In this document: in pieces, positions 1-7,579 of the stretch
How positions within the stretch are numbered: the stretch's first letter is position 1
Layout: each line of letters begins with the position of its first letter
DNA from: Parafrankia sp. EUN1f
Lineage (GTDB): Bacteria; Actinomycetota; Actinomycetes; Frankiales; Frankiaceae
DNA length: 38,674 nt
Direction: 5' to 3'
NCBI RefSeq assembly: GCF_000177675.1
Contig: NZ_ADGX01000081.1
Location: forward strand, 1-38,674
Program-made: the position numbers and the translations under genes
Notes under the pieces: generated by a model
Told to the model about the DNA's origin: nothing
The model's input: only the letters and a program-made list of their open reading frames with translations
The model's database searches: none

Positions 1-146
1 CCGGTGGCGAGATGGGCGTTCGAGATCCGCTCCGCGTGCAGCGCGCCGCGGCCGAGGAGCCGGCTGGTCAGTGACCGCAGGCGCGCGGGTACGGCGGCGG
101 GGTTGATCGGCGCGTGGTGGTCGTCGTGCTCCGGCATGGACAGCAT
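1..146 (-). CDS. MarR-family transcriptional regulator, N-terminal fragment cut by the window edge
   Basis: Reading leftward from the ATG at 146 (or the in-frame ATG at 137), the frame stays open to the window edge. The translation begins MLSMPEHDDHH and continues through LTSRLLGRGALHAERISNAH, which resembles the first helix region of MarR proteins. The His/Asp-rich start is unusual. It is divergent from the epoxide hydrolase at 215, and the 68 bp between them hold two inverted repeats, the usual arrangement for a MarR repressor controlling itself and its neighbour. The DNA-binding wing lies outside the window, so the family call rests on about 45 residues plus context. Confidence 0.55.
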   Translation of the reverse strand, partial: MLSMPEHDDHHAPINPAAVPARLRSLTSRLLGRGALHAERISNAHLAT

Positions 147-165
147 CCTAGGCCCTTGCGTTGGT

Positions 166-203
166 GTTCCCAACGAATTATCGTTCGGAACACTAACGTT
201 AGT
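166..203. promoter_or_regulatory. Putative MarR operator pair in the divergent promoter
   Basis: Two inverted repeats sit side by side. The arms GTTCCCAACGA (166-176) and TCGTTCGGAAC (181-191) pair with one mismatch across a 4-base spacer. ACTAACGTTAGT (192-203) is a perfect 12-bp palindrome ending 11 bases before the epoxide hydrolase start. Their position between a regulator and its divergent enzyme suggests binding by the MarR product; this is inference. Confidence 0.55.
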
Positions 204-214
204 TAGGCGAACGG

Positions 215-1312
215 ATGTGGACGATGAAGATCGAGCCTTTTCGGATCGACGTACCCCAGAGCGACCTCGACGACCTACACGCCCGCCTCGACCGCACCCG
301 CTGGCCCGACGAGCTGCCAGGCGTCGGCGACGAGTTCGGCGTGGCGCTGGGCAGGGTCAGGGAGCTGGCCGACCACTGGCGCCACCGGTACGACTGGCGT
401 GCCGCGGAAGCCGAGCTGAACAGCTACCCGCAGTTCGTCACCGAGATCGATGGCCAGCGAATCCACTTCCTGCACGTGCGCAGCCCGCGGCCGGATGCGC
501 TCGGCCTGGTGCTCACGCACGGCTGGCCCGGGTCGATCGTGGAGTTCCTCGACGTGATCGGGCCGCTGTCGGCCGACTTCCACGTGGTCGTCCCGTCGAT
601 TCCAGGCTGGGGCTTCTCCGGCCCCACCCACGAGCGCGGCTGGGATGTCGACCGGGTGGCGCGGGCCTGGGCGGAGCTGATGCGCCGGCTGGGATATCAG
701 TGCTATGGCGCCCACGGTGGTGACTGGGGCTCTGCGATCTCCCGGGCGCTGTCCGCCTACGACGCCGAGCACGTCGTCGGCATTCACCTCAACTACCTGC
801 CGACCCCGGCGGTTCCCGGCGACCCGGACCGTGTCGAGCTCACCCCACAGGACCAGGAGCGGCTCAGGCAGACCGAGGCCTACATGCACGCCCAGCCCGG
901 CGTCCGTCAGATCAACGGCACCCGGCCGCAGACCGTGGCCTACGCGATCAACGACTCGCCGGTCGGTCTGCTCGCCTGGCTGCTCGACGTGATGACGATG
1001 TGGGCGGCGGACGATTTCCCGATCAGTGATGACCGGGTGCTCACCAACGTGACGCTGTTCTGGCTGACCGGCACCGGCGGCACCGCGCCGCGCCTGCACC
1101 GGGAGACCAGCGGCCCGCCGTCGTGGAAGACCGTCCAACCGGTGGGTGTCCTCGTCCTGCCCGAAGACATCACCCGATCGATCCGGCCGTACGCCGAGCG
1201 CCGGCTGCCGATCACCCACTGGACGGAGGCCGACCGCGGCGGCCACTTCCCCGGGCTCGAAGTGCCTGAACTGCTCGCGGCCGACATCCGGGACTTCTTC
1301 CTGAGCCTGTGA
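215..1312 (+). CDS. Epoxide hydrolase, microsomal-type alpha/beta-hydrolase with EHN domain
   Basis: Predicted to hydrolyse epoxides to vicinal diols through a covalent ester intermediate. The N-terminal EHN region (about residues 3-105, with the R-W-P and YDWR motifs) precedes an alpha/beta-hydrolase core. HGWPGS at 102-107 supplies the oxyanion region, the nucleophile is Asp170 in GGDWGS, and the catalytic His is His344 in GGHFPG. Length (365 aa) is normal. The ATG at 215 has a weak AGGCG upstream; the ATG at 224 (MKIEPF) is a credible alternative. It is likely controlled by the divergent MarR gene. A second, more distant epoxide hydrolase lies at 36768-38015. Confidence 0.9.
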   Translation: MWTMKIEPFRIDVPQSDLDDLHARLDRTRWPDELPGVGDEFGVALGRVRELADHWRHRYDWRAAEAELNSYPQFVTEIDGQRIHFLHVRSPRPDALGLVLTHGWPGSIVEFLDVIGPLSADFHVVVPSIPGWGFSGPTHERGWDVDRVARAWAELMRRLGYQCYGAHGGDWGSAISRALSAYDAEHVVGIHLNYLPTPAVPGDPDRVELTPQDQERLRQTEAYMHAQPGVRQINGTRPQTVAYAINDSPVGLLAWLLDVMTMWAADDFPISDDRVLTNVTLFWLTGTGGTAPRLHRETSGPPSWKTVQPVGVLVLPEDITRSIRPYAERRLPITHWTEADRGGHFPGLEVPELLAADIRDFFLSL

Positions 1313-1357
1313 ACGCCGCCGTCGTCAGGCGGGTACCTGGTCAGGCGGGCATCCTGA

Positions 1358-2047
1358 TCAGGCAGTCACGGTCCTCGACGGGACGTGGGGGATGGCCGAG
1401 GCGGGATCAACGCCCGCGAACGCCAGCCCGATGACGAAACCGGCGACCTCCTCGAGCTGACGCGCCCGACTGAGCGGCCCCAGCACCGCCGGCACGCCGC
1501 CGACATCCCGGACGAGATCGCTGGTGATCCGCAGCGCCGTCTCGTCGTCGCCGCAGATCGCCACCGTCGGCCCCGGGGCGCCGTCGCCGTCGCCGTTGCC
1601 GTCGCTGTTGTCGCCGCCGTTGCCGGGAGGGCGCGTCCACTGGTCGGCTGGGAAGAGATGGAACGCCTTCACGACGTGCGCTCCGGGGGCCGCCGCGGCG
1701 ATCTGGCCGGCCGCGCCGCCAGGGTGTTCGGGAAGCAGCACACCGACGCCGTGCTCGACCGCGTTGGTCGGGTCGATCAGCGGGGTTCCCGCAAGCTGGC
1801 CGTCGGCGGCGCCGGCGCTGCGCAGGACGTCCTCGACGCCCTCCCACAGCACGGCGAGCAGCACCGCGTCCCGTCCCGTGGCGGCCTCCCGCGGGGTGCC
1901 CGCCCGGGTCGGCCCGCCCAGGCGCTCGGCGAGCGCGTCCGCCTTCGCGCGGGACCGACCGCCGATCACCAGCTCGTGCCCGGCCCGGACCCAGCCTCGC
2001 CCCAGGCCCTCGGCCAGGCTGCCCGTTCCCAGAATCCCGATTCGCAT
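1358..2047 (-). CDS. NADP/F420-dependent oxidoreductase-like protein (F420_oxidored fold)
   Basis: The protein opens with MRIGILGTGSLAEG, a GxGxxA Rossmann motif, followed by an IGGRS stretch that would contact the NADP phosphate. This matches the NADPH:F420 reductase-like family; the true substrate is unknown. The start at 2047 is chosen because it begins exactly at the beta strand and is preceded by AAGGAGG; the frame extends upstream to 2080 without homology. A Gly/Asp/Asn-rich insert (about residues 140-156), encoded by a GCC/GTC-type triplet repeat, breaks the fold in a probable loop. It is divergent from an HxlR regulator, which probably controls it. Confidence 0.8.
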   Translation of the reverse strand: MRIGILGTGSLAEGLGRGWVRAGHELVIGGRSRAKADALAERLGGPTRAGTPREAATGRDAVLLAVLWEGVEDVLRSAGAADGQLAGTPLIDPTNAVEHGVGVLLPEHPGGAAGQIAAAAPGAHVVKAFHLFPADQWTRPPGNGGDNSDGNGDGDGAPGPTVAICGDDETALRITSDLVRDVGGVPAVLGPLSRARQLEEVAGFVIGLAFAGVDPASAIPHVPSRTVTA

Positions 2048-2118
2048 GGTTCCTGATGCCTCCTTGTGCGGCCCCGTCATCGGGGGTTCGCGTCGACAGG
2101 AACCGTAGGAGAACCGTT

Positions 2119-2136
2119 ACGCACCAATCGGTGCGT
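2119..2136. promoter_or_regulatory. Putative HxlR operator
   Basis: The inverted repeat ACGCACC (2119-2125) / GGTGCGT (2130-2136) has perfect 7-bp arms and a 4-base spacer. It lies in the 103-bp gap between the divergent reductase and HxlR genes and would overlap both promoters. Confidence 0.55.
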
Positions 2137-2150
2137 GCGCGCCTGCGACG

Positions 2151-2546
2151 ATGACGAGGATGAGTGAACACGGAGGCCACTGCGAGATGCTGGTCGTGGA
2201 CTGCCGCCTGCGGGCAGCGACCGATCTGTTCGCTCACACCTGGGACCCGGTCGTGCTCGCGGCTCTTCGCTCGGGCGCCTGCCGGCGCCTTGAGCTGCGC
2301 GCCGCGATCGGTGGCGTGAGCGACAAGGCTCTGACTGAGGCGTTGCGCCGGCTGTGCGCTCACGGCCTCGTGGAGCGCCGGGCCTTCGCGCAGGCCCCGC
2401 CGCGGGTCGAGTACACGCTGACCCCGCTGGGGCAGAGCCTGGTGGACGGCCCGATGCGGGCGCTCGGTGACTGGATAACCGAACACGGCGACCAGCTGCT
2501 GGAGGCTCAGGAAGGCACTGGTGAAATCTGGTCCAGCGGGAGCTGA
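2151..2546 (+). CDS. HxlR-family winged-helix transcriptional regulator
   Basis: A small single-domain regulator of 131 aa. The HxlR pattern is clear: a Cys near the N-terminus (VVDCRLR), a W-D-P-V-V-L-A-A-L helix, the recognition region VSDKALTEALRRL, and the wing VEYTLTPLGQSL. Members with an N-terminal Cys often sense electrophiles or redox state; whether this one does is inference. ATG at 2151 or 2160 could be used; neither has a strong ribosome site. It is divergent from the reductase at 1358-2047. Confidence 0.85.
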   Translation: MTRMSEHGGHCEMLVVDCRLRAATDLFAHTWDPVVLAALRSGACRRLELRAAIGGVSDKALTEALRRLCAHGLVERRAFAQAPPRVEYTLTPLGQSLVDGPMRALGDWITEHGDQLLEAQEGTGEIWSSGS

Positions 2547-2849
2547 TGCCGTGTTCCCGCGAGGCTTCACCGCGGGTGCCGCGTGGCGCACTGCCGGGGC
2601 GGGGCCACCGGCGTGGCAAGCGGTCCTTCGACCCTGGTGGCTCTGATCAACGGTTGGATACTGTTCAGATCCGCCAGGGAGACGTCCCGATCGAGGTGGC
2701 CTGTGACCACATCCATGAAGCTTCCGATCGACAGCCTTTCCGAGGCTCTGCGCCGCACGGTGGATCCGGCTCGGATCGTTGTCTCCGGCTCCGGGCCTTC
2801 CGCGCCACGCCACTTCCGGCCAGTTCTGACCACTGACGAGGGGTTTGTG
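2547..2849. other. Intergenic region without a supported gene
   Basis: About 300 bp separate the HxlR gene from the Clp-N gene. Open frames run through it on both strands, as is normal at this GC content, but none has a recognisable motif or a convincing ribosome site. The frame upstream of the Clp-N start is also open, yet similarity to Clp N-domains begins only at 2850. The promoter of the Clp-N gene must lie here; I cannot place it. Confidence 0.4.
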
Positions 2850-3524
2850 ATGTTCGAGCGGTTCACGGAAGGTGCGCGGCGGGTCGTCGTACTCGCGCAC
2901 GAGGAAGCCAGGGCGCTCGGTCACGAATGGATCCGCGCGGAACATCTCCTGATCGGCGTGGCCCGAGACGAGGATGGGCTGGGAGGCACTGTCCTGCTCT
3001 CGTCCGGCGTCACAGCGGGCGACCTACGGTCGGCGGTCGTGGGTCTGGCCGGCCGGGGCGAAGCACGCTGGGGCGGGCACCTTGCCTTCACTCCGAACGC
3101 GCGAGACGCCCTGGCGAACGCGCATGGCGCGGCTATCCAGCACGGTGACTTCGTCAGTTCTGGGCACATTCTGCTCAGTCTTCTGGCGGAGAAGGAGGGT
3201 GCCCCGGCGGAGATCCTCTCGCGCGCTGGAATCGACGTCGAGGAGATCGGCCGTCGAACCGCCGCCGTCACCGGCTCGCCGGAGACGGTGCCGGTGACGG
3301 CGAGGACCACATCGGCGTCGGATGCGGCCCTCGCCGTCGCCAATCAGAAGGCTCAGGTGATCGCCCAGCGACTCGGCGTCGCGACCAGGGCGAAAGACGC
3401 CGCCCTCGACGCCGGGGATTTGGCCGGCGCGACCGCCGCGCGCGCCGAGGAGAAGGAGCTACTCGCCGAACGGGCCGCGCTCATCGAGGATCTTCGTGCC
3501 CCAGAAGACGGGCCTCACCAGTGA
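2850..3524 (+). CDS. Clp N-terminal domain protein without an ATPase module
   Basis: The protein starts MFERFTEGARRVVVLAHEEA, the typical ClpC N-domain opening, and carries two Clp-N repeats (about residues 1-70 and 75-140, the second containing FVSSGHILLSLL). A helical tail has a UVR-like motif around KDAALDAGDLAGATAAR. No AAA+ domain follows, so it may be an adaptor or a stand-alone N-domain protein rather than a chaperone. The start at 2850 follows GAGGGG at a 6-base distance; a GTG at 2847 is in frame. The gene is convergent with the PhyH gene, with only 16 bp between stops. Confidence 0.8.
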   Translation: MFERFTEGARRVVVLAHEEARALGHEWIRAEHLLIGVARDEDGLGGTVLLSSGVTAGDLRSAVVGLAGRGEARWGGHLAFTPNARDALANAHGAAIQHGDFVSSGHILLSLLAEKEGAPAEILSRAGIDVEEIGRRTAAVTGSPETVPVTARTTSASDAALAVANQKAQVIAQRLGVATRAKDAALDAGDLAGATAARAEEKELLAERAALIEDLRAPEDGPHQ

Positions 3525-3540
3525 TGACGTGTGGGATGTG

Positions 3541-4353
3541 TCAGACCTTTCGGGTGGTGGCGCCGAGGCCGCGGCGGACGGCGAGCTCCACCGGGGAGTA
3601 GGCGCCGTCGGTGCGGTCCAGGTCGAGCAGGCCTGCCGGGTCGAGCGGCGGCTGGGCGAGGAAACGCGGAACGGCCCCGCGATGCCGTTGCGAGGCGTGG
3701 ATGAGGAACGGATGGCACAGGTAGACATCGCCGGCCTGACCTGTCGCGAGAGCCGTCGGGCGGTCAGGACTGTCGAGCTTGCCGGCCGCGTCCATCTCCC
3801 GGCACAGCTCCAGGCCGTCCCGGCCCGGGTCGCCGGAGGGCGCGAGGAAGGGCGGGACGTCGAGATGGGATCCGACCTTGATGCGGGTCGGGGCGTCGTC
3901 GGGGCCGACGTCGGAGAACAGGAACAACATCAGCAGCGCGCGGCCACGTGACCTGATGTTCAGCCAGGCCCAGGTCGCGCCGTGCGGGAAGAAGCCGCCG
4001 TCCATGTGCCAGCCGGCGTCACCAGGGTCGTCGGGGTGGGGGAACCGGATCGGGAAGGTACCCAGGCCGGTGCGCGGCAGCCACCGCCCGACCCCCACGA
4101 GCTGGTCGTAGGCGCCGCGCAGCCGTGCTGTGTTGGCTGCCTCGTGGAACGGCCTCTCGGCGCTTCCACCGAGGCGGATGACAGGGCTCGTCCAGGTCGC
4201 AGGGTCGTCCGGGTCAAGACCGGTCATCCGCCACAGCATCGACCGACCCTCGTCGGCCAACGTTCGTGGGAACGCCTCGGGCACCCGGACGAACCCGTCG
4301 TCGACGAAGCTCCTGACCTGGTCCTCCGTCAGCGTCGGCGCCGCGGTCGCCAT
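3541..4353 (-). CDS. Phytanoyl-CoA dioxygenase (PhyH) family Fe(II)/2-oxoglutarate oxygenase
   Basis: A 270-aa non-haem iron oxygenase. The HxD iron ligands are His116 and Asp118 in WHMDGG; the distal His lies in CHPFLIHAS (His214 or His219), and the 2-oxoglutarate-binding Arg is probably in AVPR just after it. The family hydroxylates diverse lipids and natural products; the substrate cannot be read from sequence. The start has a good GGAGG. Its neighbours (Clp-N gene, TetR gene) give no pathway. Upstream it is transcribed in the same direction as the TetR gene but separated by 120 bp. Confidence 0.85.
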   Translation of the reverse strand: MATAAPTLTEDQVRSFVDDGFVRVPEAFPRTLADEGRSMLWRMTGLDPDDPATWTSPVIRLGGSAERPFHEAANTARLRGAYDQLVGVGRWLPRTGLGTFPIRFPHPDDPGDAGWHMDGGFFPHGATWAWLNIRSRGRALLMLFLFSDVGPDDAPTRIKVGSHLDVPPFLAPSGDPGRDGLELCREMDAAGKLDSPDRPTALATGQAGDVYLCHPFLIHASQRHRGAVPRFLAQPPLDPAGLLDLDRTDGAYSPVELAVRRGLGATTRKV

Positions 4354-4473
4354 GCACCACCTCCGCCCGAGAGGATCGCCGACCGATCTCGATCACTCAA
4401 ACGAATTTCGCCACCGAGCTTCTCGTGGCTCTTCGCGCCCGAAGGCCGACGGATCCGCGTCATCGGATCCGCG

Positions 4474-5082
4474 TCATCGGATCCCGGGCGGACGCAGACC
4501 GTCGAACACGACGGTGAGCGTTCGAGTGCGCAGGTCCTGATCCCAGTCACCGCGCAGGGCCGCCTGACAGACGGCGGTGAGGAGCGCAAGCACCTCCGGT
4601 ATGCGGACGTCGGCCCGCACGGCGCCGACCTGCTGGGAGCGGGTGAGAAGCGCCTCGATCGGCTGCCTCAGCGCGTGGACGGGCTTGGCCACCGGCAGGT
4701 CGATTCCGGAGGTGGCGAGGAGGTCGACGACGGTCTTCTTCGCCGCCGCCTGCTCGACCATGCCCGTGAAGAAGGTGAACAGACTGGTGGCCGGATCACC
4801 TTCGGCGACCAGGACCTGGACCTCGTCGCCCAGCCGCTCCACAAGATCGCCGACGAGTGCCCCCAGCAGGGCTTCCTTGGTCGGGAAGTGCCGGAAGACG
4901 GTCCCGATGGCGACCCCGGCCCGTCGGGCCACCTCCTCGGTCGACGCCGAGGCGCCCTTTTCGGCGAAGACGGCCTCGGCGGCCTCCAGGATGCGTGCTC
5001 GGTTGCGCCGGGCGTCCGCACGCAGGCCCTGGCTCGCCGGCCGGGCGTCTCGGGGGGCCGACGGGGGCCTGTCTGTGGTCAT
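4474..5082 (-). CDS. TetR/AcrR-family transcriptional regulator
   Basis: The N-terminal helix-turn-helix is clear: RILEAAEAVFAEKG, then VARRAGVAIGTVFRHFPTKE. The ligand domain resembles TetR proteins with a TetR_C-like tail. The start is set at the ATG at 5082 (MTTDRPP); the frame continues to 5127, but that part runs through the operator palindrome and is unlikely to be coding. It is divergent from the SnoaL-like gene at 5216, with several matching half-sites in between. Confidence 0.88.
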   Translation of the reverse strand: MTTDRPPSAPRDARPASQGLRADARRNRARILEAAEAVFAEKGASASTEEVARRAGVAIGTVFRHFPTKEALLGALVGDLVERLGDEVQVLVAEGDPATSLFTFFTGMVEQAAAKKTVVDLLATSGIDLPVAKPVHALRQPIEALLTRSQQVGAVRADVRIPEVLALLTAVCQAALRGDWDQDLRTRTLTVVFDGLRPPGIR

Positions 5083-5103
5083 GGGTGACGTCCTGGGTTC
5101 GCG

Positions 5104-5133
5104 TTGACAACATGAGTCATGACTCACTATATT
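5104..5133 (+). promoter_or_regulatory. Consensus-like sigma-70 promoter for the SnoaL-like gene
   Basis: TTGACA at 5104-5109 and TATATT at 5128-5133 are 18 bp apart, close to the housekeeping consensus and unusually strong for this GC-rich window. It reads toward the gene at 5216 and is buried in the TetR operator. Confidence 0.7.
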
Positions 5134-5152
5134 CTGAGTCTCTACTCATGTT
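5109..5152. promoter_or_regulatory. TetR operator array with four TGAGT/ACTCA half-sites
   Basis: TGAGTCATGACTCA (5113-5126) is a perfect 14-bp palindrome. TGAGTC recurs at 5135-5140. An outer repeat AACATGAGT (5109-5117) / ACTCATGTT (5144-5152) pairs perfectly over 44 bp. The spacing fits two TetR dimers covering the -35 to -10 region, so repression by the divergent regulator is likely (inference). Confidence 0.7.
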
Positions 5153-5215
5153 AGCTCGGCGGCTGCCCCGCGCTGCCGGCGCTCGCCCATCGTCGAGCTG
5201 GAGGGATCGCAAGTT

Positions 5216-5686
5216 GTGTCGCCTTCCGTTGTCCGGAACCCCGGTCCGCGTGACGCTTATGCTCGATTTCAGGAGATCCTGCTCGGAGGTGCTCCTGAAA
5301 TCGCCGATGAGCTGTATGCCGATGACGTAATCATCGAGTTTCCGTTCGCCCGCCCGGGCATGGCGAAGCGCTTCGAAGGGCGCGAATCGTTCAAGGCGTT
5401 CGTCTCGGCGCAGGGCGCGGCATTGCCGGTGCGTTTCGAGGAGTTCCGGAACGTTGTCATCCACGACACCGCCGACCCGGAGGTGATAGTTGTGGAGTAC
5501 GACCTGGCCGGGACGGTGACAACTACCGGCCAGCGAGGGTCACAGTCGTTTCTTCTGGTGCTCAGGGTCCGCGGCGGGCGGATTGTTCACCTCCGCGAGT
5601 ACCAGAATGTTCTCGGTATGGCCGCCGCGCTGGGGCAGCTCCCGGCCCTGTTGGCCAGTATTCGCCCCGAGTCGGTCAACCCCTAG
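5216..5686 (+). CDS. SnoaL-like / NTF2-fold protein
   Basis: A 156-aa single-domain protein with the SnoaL-like pattern: a helix near YARFQEILL, the YADDVIIEFPFARPG strand-turn, a GRESFKAF helix, and an EYDLAGTV...GGRIVHLREYQN beta sheet. Relatives act as small-molecule isomerases, cyclases or binding proteins. The GTG start at 5216 follows GGAGGG at about 10 bases. Its stop overlaps the stop of the convergent LLM oxidoreductase (5683-5686), so the two transcripts must run into each other. Confidence 0.8.
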   Translation: MSPSVVRNPGPRDAYARFQEILLGGAPEIADELYADDVIIEFPFARPGMAKRFEGRESFKAFVSAQGAALPVRFEEFRNVVIHDTADPEVIVVEYDLAGTVTTTGQRGSQSFLLVLRVRGGRIVHLREYQNVLGMAAALGQLPALLASIRPESVNP

Positions 5687-6531
5687 GCCGGGACTGCCCG
5701 TTGGGCCAGAGCGCCCAGGCGGTCCAGGGAGCGCATCGTCGTCTCGGCGTCGGTGACGGGAAGCAGGCTGAACAGGATGCGACGGACCCCGAGGACCGCG
5801 ACCTTCTCGACGGTCGCCTCGTCGGGGTCGGCCAGGGTCGCGATCACCGGCGGTGTGGGCACTCCGGCCCGGTCCGCCACCTCGGCCAGCTCCGCGACCC
5901 CTCGGGCCAGCAGGTCGACCGAGATGCCGGGAGCGAGCCAGCCGTCGCCGTCGGAAACGATCCGGTCGAAGGTGGTCGGGCCCCAACCTCCGATCCACAC
6001 GGGTGGGTGCGGTCGCTGCACCGGCTTCGGCCATTGGAAGATCGGATCGAAGTCGACGAAACGACCGTGGAACTCCGCCTGCTCGGTGGTCCAGATGGCT
6101 TTCGCCGCGGCCAGCCGTTCCCGCAGCAGTGGTACCCGGGTCGCCGGGCTGGTGCCGTGGTTGAGCATCTCCTCACGCAGCCAGCCGGCGCCCACGCCCA
6201 GCTCGAACCGCCCGTCGCTGATCAGGTCGAGGCTGGCGGCCTCCTTCGCGAGCAGGATCGGGTCGCGCTGGGCCACCAGCGCCACCGCGGTGCCCAGCCG
6301 CAGCCGGGTCGTCACGGCCGCGGCGGCTGCCAGGCTCACGAACGGATCGAGGTTGCGGTAGTAGTCGCGGGGGATCTCCGACCCGTCCGGGTACGGCGTA
6401 TCCCGCCGGGCCGGGATATGGGTGTGCTCGGCGACGAACAGTGACTCGAAGCCCCGCTCTTCGACCGCCCGAGCCAGCGCGGCCGGCCTGATCTGCTCGT
6501 CGGTGATTCCGGTGAAGATCCCGATGTCCAT
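5683..6531 (-). CDS. LLM-class (luciferase-like) F420- or flavin-dependent oxidoreductase
   Basis: A 282-aa TIM-barrel protein starting MDIGIFTGITDEQ. Features seen are FESLFVAEHTHIP, LRLGTAVALVAQRDP, the signature RFELGVGAGWLREEM and PVWIGGWGP. These match the actinobacterial F420-dependent LLM group (TIGR03619-like), which oxidises or reduces small organics. The frame extends far upstream, but similarity begins at the ATG at 6531, and the divergent MerR-type promoter would start transcription almost on that codon. Likely activated by the divergent MerR gene. Confidence 0.87.
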   Translation of the reverse strand: MDIGIFTGITDEQIRPAALARAVEERGFESLFVAEHTHIPARRDTPYPDGSEIPRDYYRNLDPFVSLAAAAAVTTRLRLGTAVALVAQRDPILLAKEAASLDLISDGRFELGVGAGWLREEMLNHGTSPATRVPLLRERLAAAKAIWTTEQAEFHGRFVDFDPIFQWPKPVQRPHPPVWIGGWGPTTFDRIVSDGDGWLAPGISVDLLARGVAELAEVADRAGVPTPPVIATLADPDEATVEKVAVLGVRRILFSLLPVTDAETTMRSLDRLGALAQRAVPA

Positions 6532-6539
6532 GACTCGTA

Positions 6540-6570
6540 CCGTAAAGTCTGACACTGGTGTGAGGGTCAA
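6540..6570 (-). promoter_or_regulatory. MerR-type promoter with 19-bp spacer, probably giving a leaderless LLM transcript
   Basis: On the minus strand TTGACC (6570-6565) and TTACGG (6545-6540) are 19 bp apart, the overlong spacing typical of MerR-activated promoters. The spacer carries an imperfect dyad, CTCACAC/GTGTCAG. The -10 box ends only 9 bases before the ATG at 6531, so the mRNA would be leaderless or nearly so. Confidence 0.6.
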
Positions 6571-6594
6571 GCGTGACGGTGGAGGCGGTGCCGG

Positions 6595-6936
6595 ATGCGG
6601 ATCGGTGAGCTGTCGGCGCGATCCGGCGCGAGCGTGCGCTCGCTGCGCCACTACGAGCAGCACGGCCTGCTCGTAGCCGACCGCGGCACGAACGGCTACC
6701 GGCATTTCCCGGAGTCCGCGGTGGAGACAGTTGCGCGGATCCAGGCACTGCTCGGCGCCGGGCTGTCGGTGGCGACGATCCGCCGGGTGCTTCCCTGCAC
6801 CCTTGACGCGACGCCGAGGATCGTCCCGTGCGCCGAGCTGTCGGCGACACTGCGCCGCGAGCTGGCTCGGCTCGACAAGCAGGCCGCGCAGCTCGAACAC
6901 GCCCGCGGCCTGATCTCGACGATGCTCACAGCCTGA
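6595..6936 (+). CDS. MerR-family transcriptional regulator
   Basis: A 113-aa protein starting MRIGELSARSGASVRSLRHYE, the canonical MerR DNA-binding domain, with GYRHFPE and a LLGAGLSVATIRRVLP helix. The C-terminal coiled coil (RRELARLDKQAAQLEHARGLI) would form the antiparallel dimer. The effector-binding end is short, and the two Cys (in LPCTL and VPCAEL) are candidate sensing residues, though this is not established. It is divergent from the LLM oxidoreductase. Confidence 0.88.
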   Translation: MRIGELSARSGASVRSLRHYEQHGLLVADRGTNGYRHFPESAVETVARIQALLGAGLSVATIRRVLPCTLDATPRIVPCAELSATLRRELARLDKQAAQLEHARGLISTMLTA

Positions 6937-7052
6937 CGCCCAGCGGTCCCGGGCGGCGGTGCACCGGTGCGGCACCAGGAAAGCCGGACAGGAAAGCCAG
7001 AGGCGGTCGGCTAGGATCGAGGGACGCATCGCGTGTCGGTCACCGGCAGGGT

Positions 7053-7092
7053 GAGGCATGGAGGTGCTGAGATGCCTCTGGAGGCACTCCAG
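7053..7092 (+). promoter_or_regulatory. Mutually exclusive hairpins covering the VOC gene ribosome site
   Basis: GAGGCAT (7053-7059) can pair with ATGCCTC (7072-7078). TGCCTC (7073-7078) can instead pair with GAGGCA (7081-7086), and CTGGAG (7078-7083) with CTCCAG (7087-7092). The last two bury the GGAGG at 7080-7084 that serves the ATG at 7095; the first leaves it free. This is a plausible translation switch read from base pairing alone. Confidence 0.4.
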
Positions 7093-7094
7093 CC

Positions 7095-7481
7095 ATGTCA
7101 GTCGAGCTGAACCACACCATCGTTCATTCGCGGAGCAACCGCGAGTCGGCGGAATTTCTCGCGCAAATCCTGGGGCTTGCGGTCGGAGCTGAATGGGGCC
7201 CGTTCATCCCGGTTTCCACCAGTAACGGCGTGACTCTCGATTTCGCCACCATTCCCGACGGCTCCATCACCATGCAGCACTACGCCTTCCTCGTCTCGGA
7301 CGAGGAGTTCGACGCCGCCTTCGCCCGGATCCAGCGGGCCGGTATCACCTACTATGCGGATCCGCATATGAAGCAGGTGGGTGAGATCAACCATCATCAC
7401 GGTGGGCGTGGTCTGTACTTCTCCGATCCGTCCGGGCACGGGATGGAGATCATCACCCGCCCCTACGGCTTCGCGTCCTGA
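7095..7481 (+). CDS. VOC-family (glyoxalase / extradiol dioxygenase fold) protein
   Basis: A 128-aa protein with two beta-alpha-beta-beta-beta modules. LNHTIVHSRSNRESAEFLAQ gives the first metal-ligand position, MQHYAFLVSDEEFDAAF the second, and LYFSDPSGHGMEIITRPYG the C-terminal Glu ligand. The family includes dioxygenases, lyases and resistance proteins; the HHHGGRGLYF segment resembles glyoxalase-like dioxygenase homologues. It stands alone in its transcription unit between the MerR gene and the ECF42 module, with a candidate switch on its leader and a stem-loop after its stop. Confidence 0.82.
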   Translation: MSVELNHTIVHSRSNRESAEFLAQILGLAVGAEWGPFIPVSTSNGVTLDFATIPDGSITMQHYAFLVSDEEFDAAFARIQRAGITYYADPHMKQVGEINHHHGGRGLYFSDPSGHGMEIITRPYGFAS

Positions 7482-7514
7482 GGCGGGGGTCGCCGGGCTC
7501 GTAGCCTCGCCGGG

Positions 7515-7545
7515 GCTGTGGGAGGGCGTCCGTCCCTCCCGCAGC
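7515..7545 (+). terminator. Stem-loop after the VOC gene
   Basis: GCTGTGGGAGGG (7515-7526) pairs with CCCTCCCGCAGC (7534-7545), 12 bp with one G-U, and a 7-base loop. No T-run follows, so it is a GC-rich terminator candidate or RNA end-protector. Confidence 0.5.
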
Positions 7546-7579
7546 TCTGTGATCGAGCGGCAGAAATTTTCTGGCGGGG

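Noticed and set aside
2546-2836. Possible small gene after the HxlR gene
   Set aside because: Starts inside the HxlR stop, with no recognisable protein pattern; competing open frames exist on both strands.
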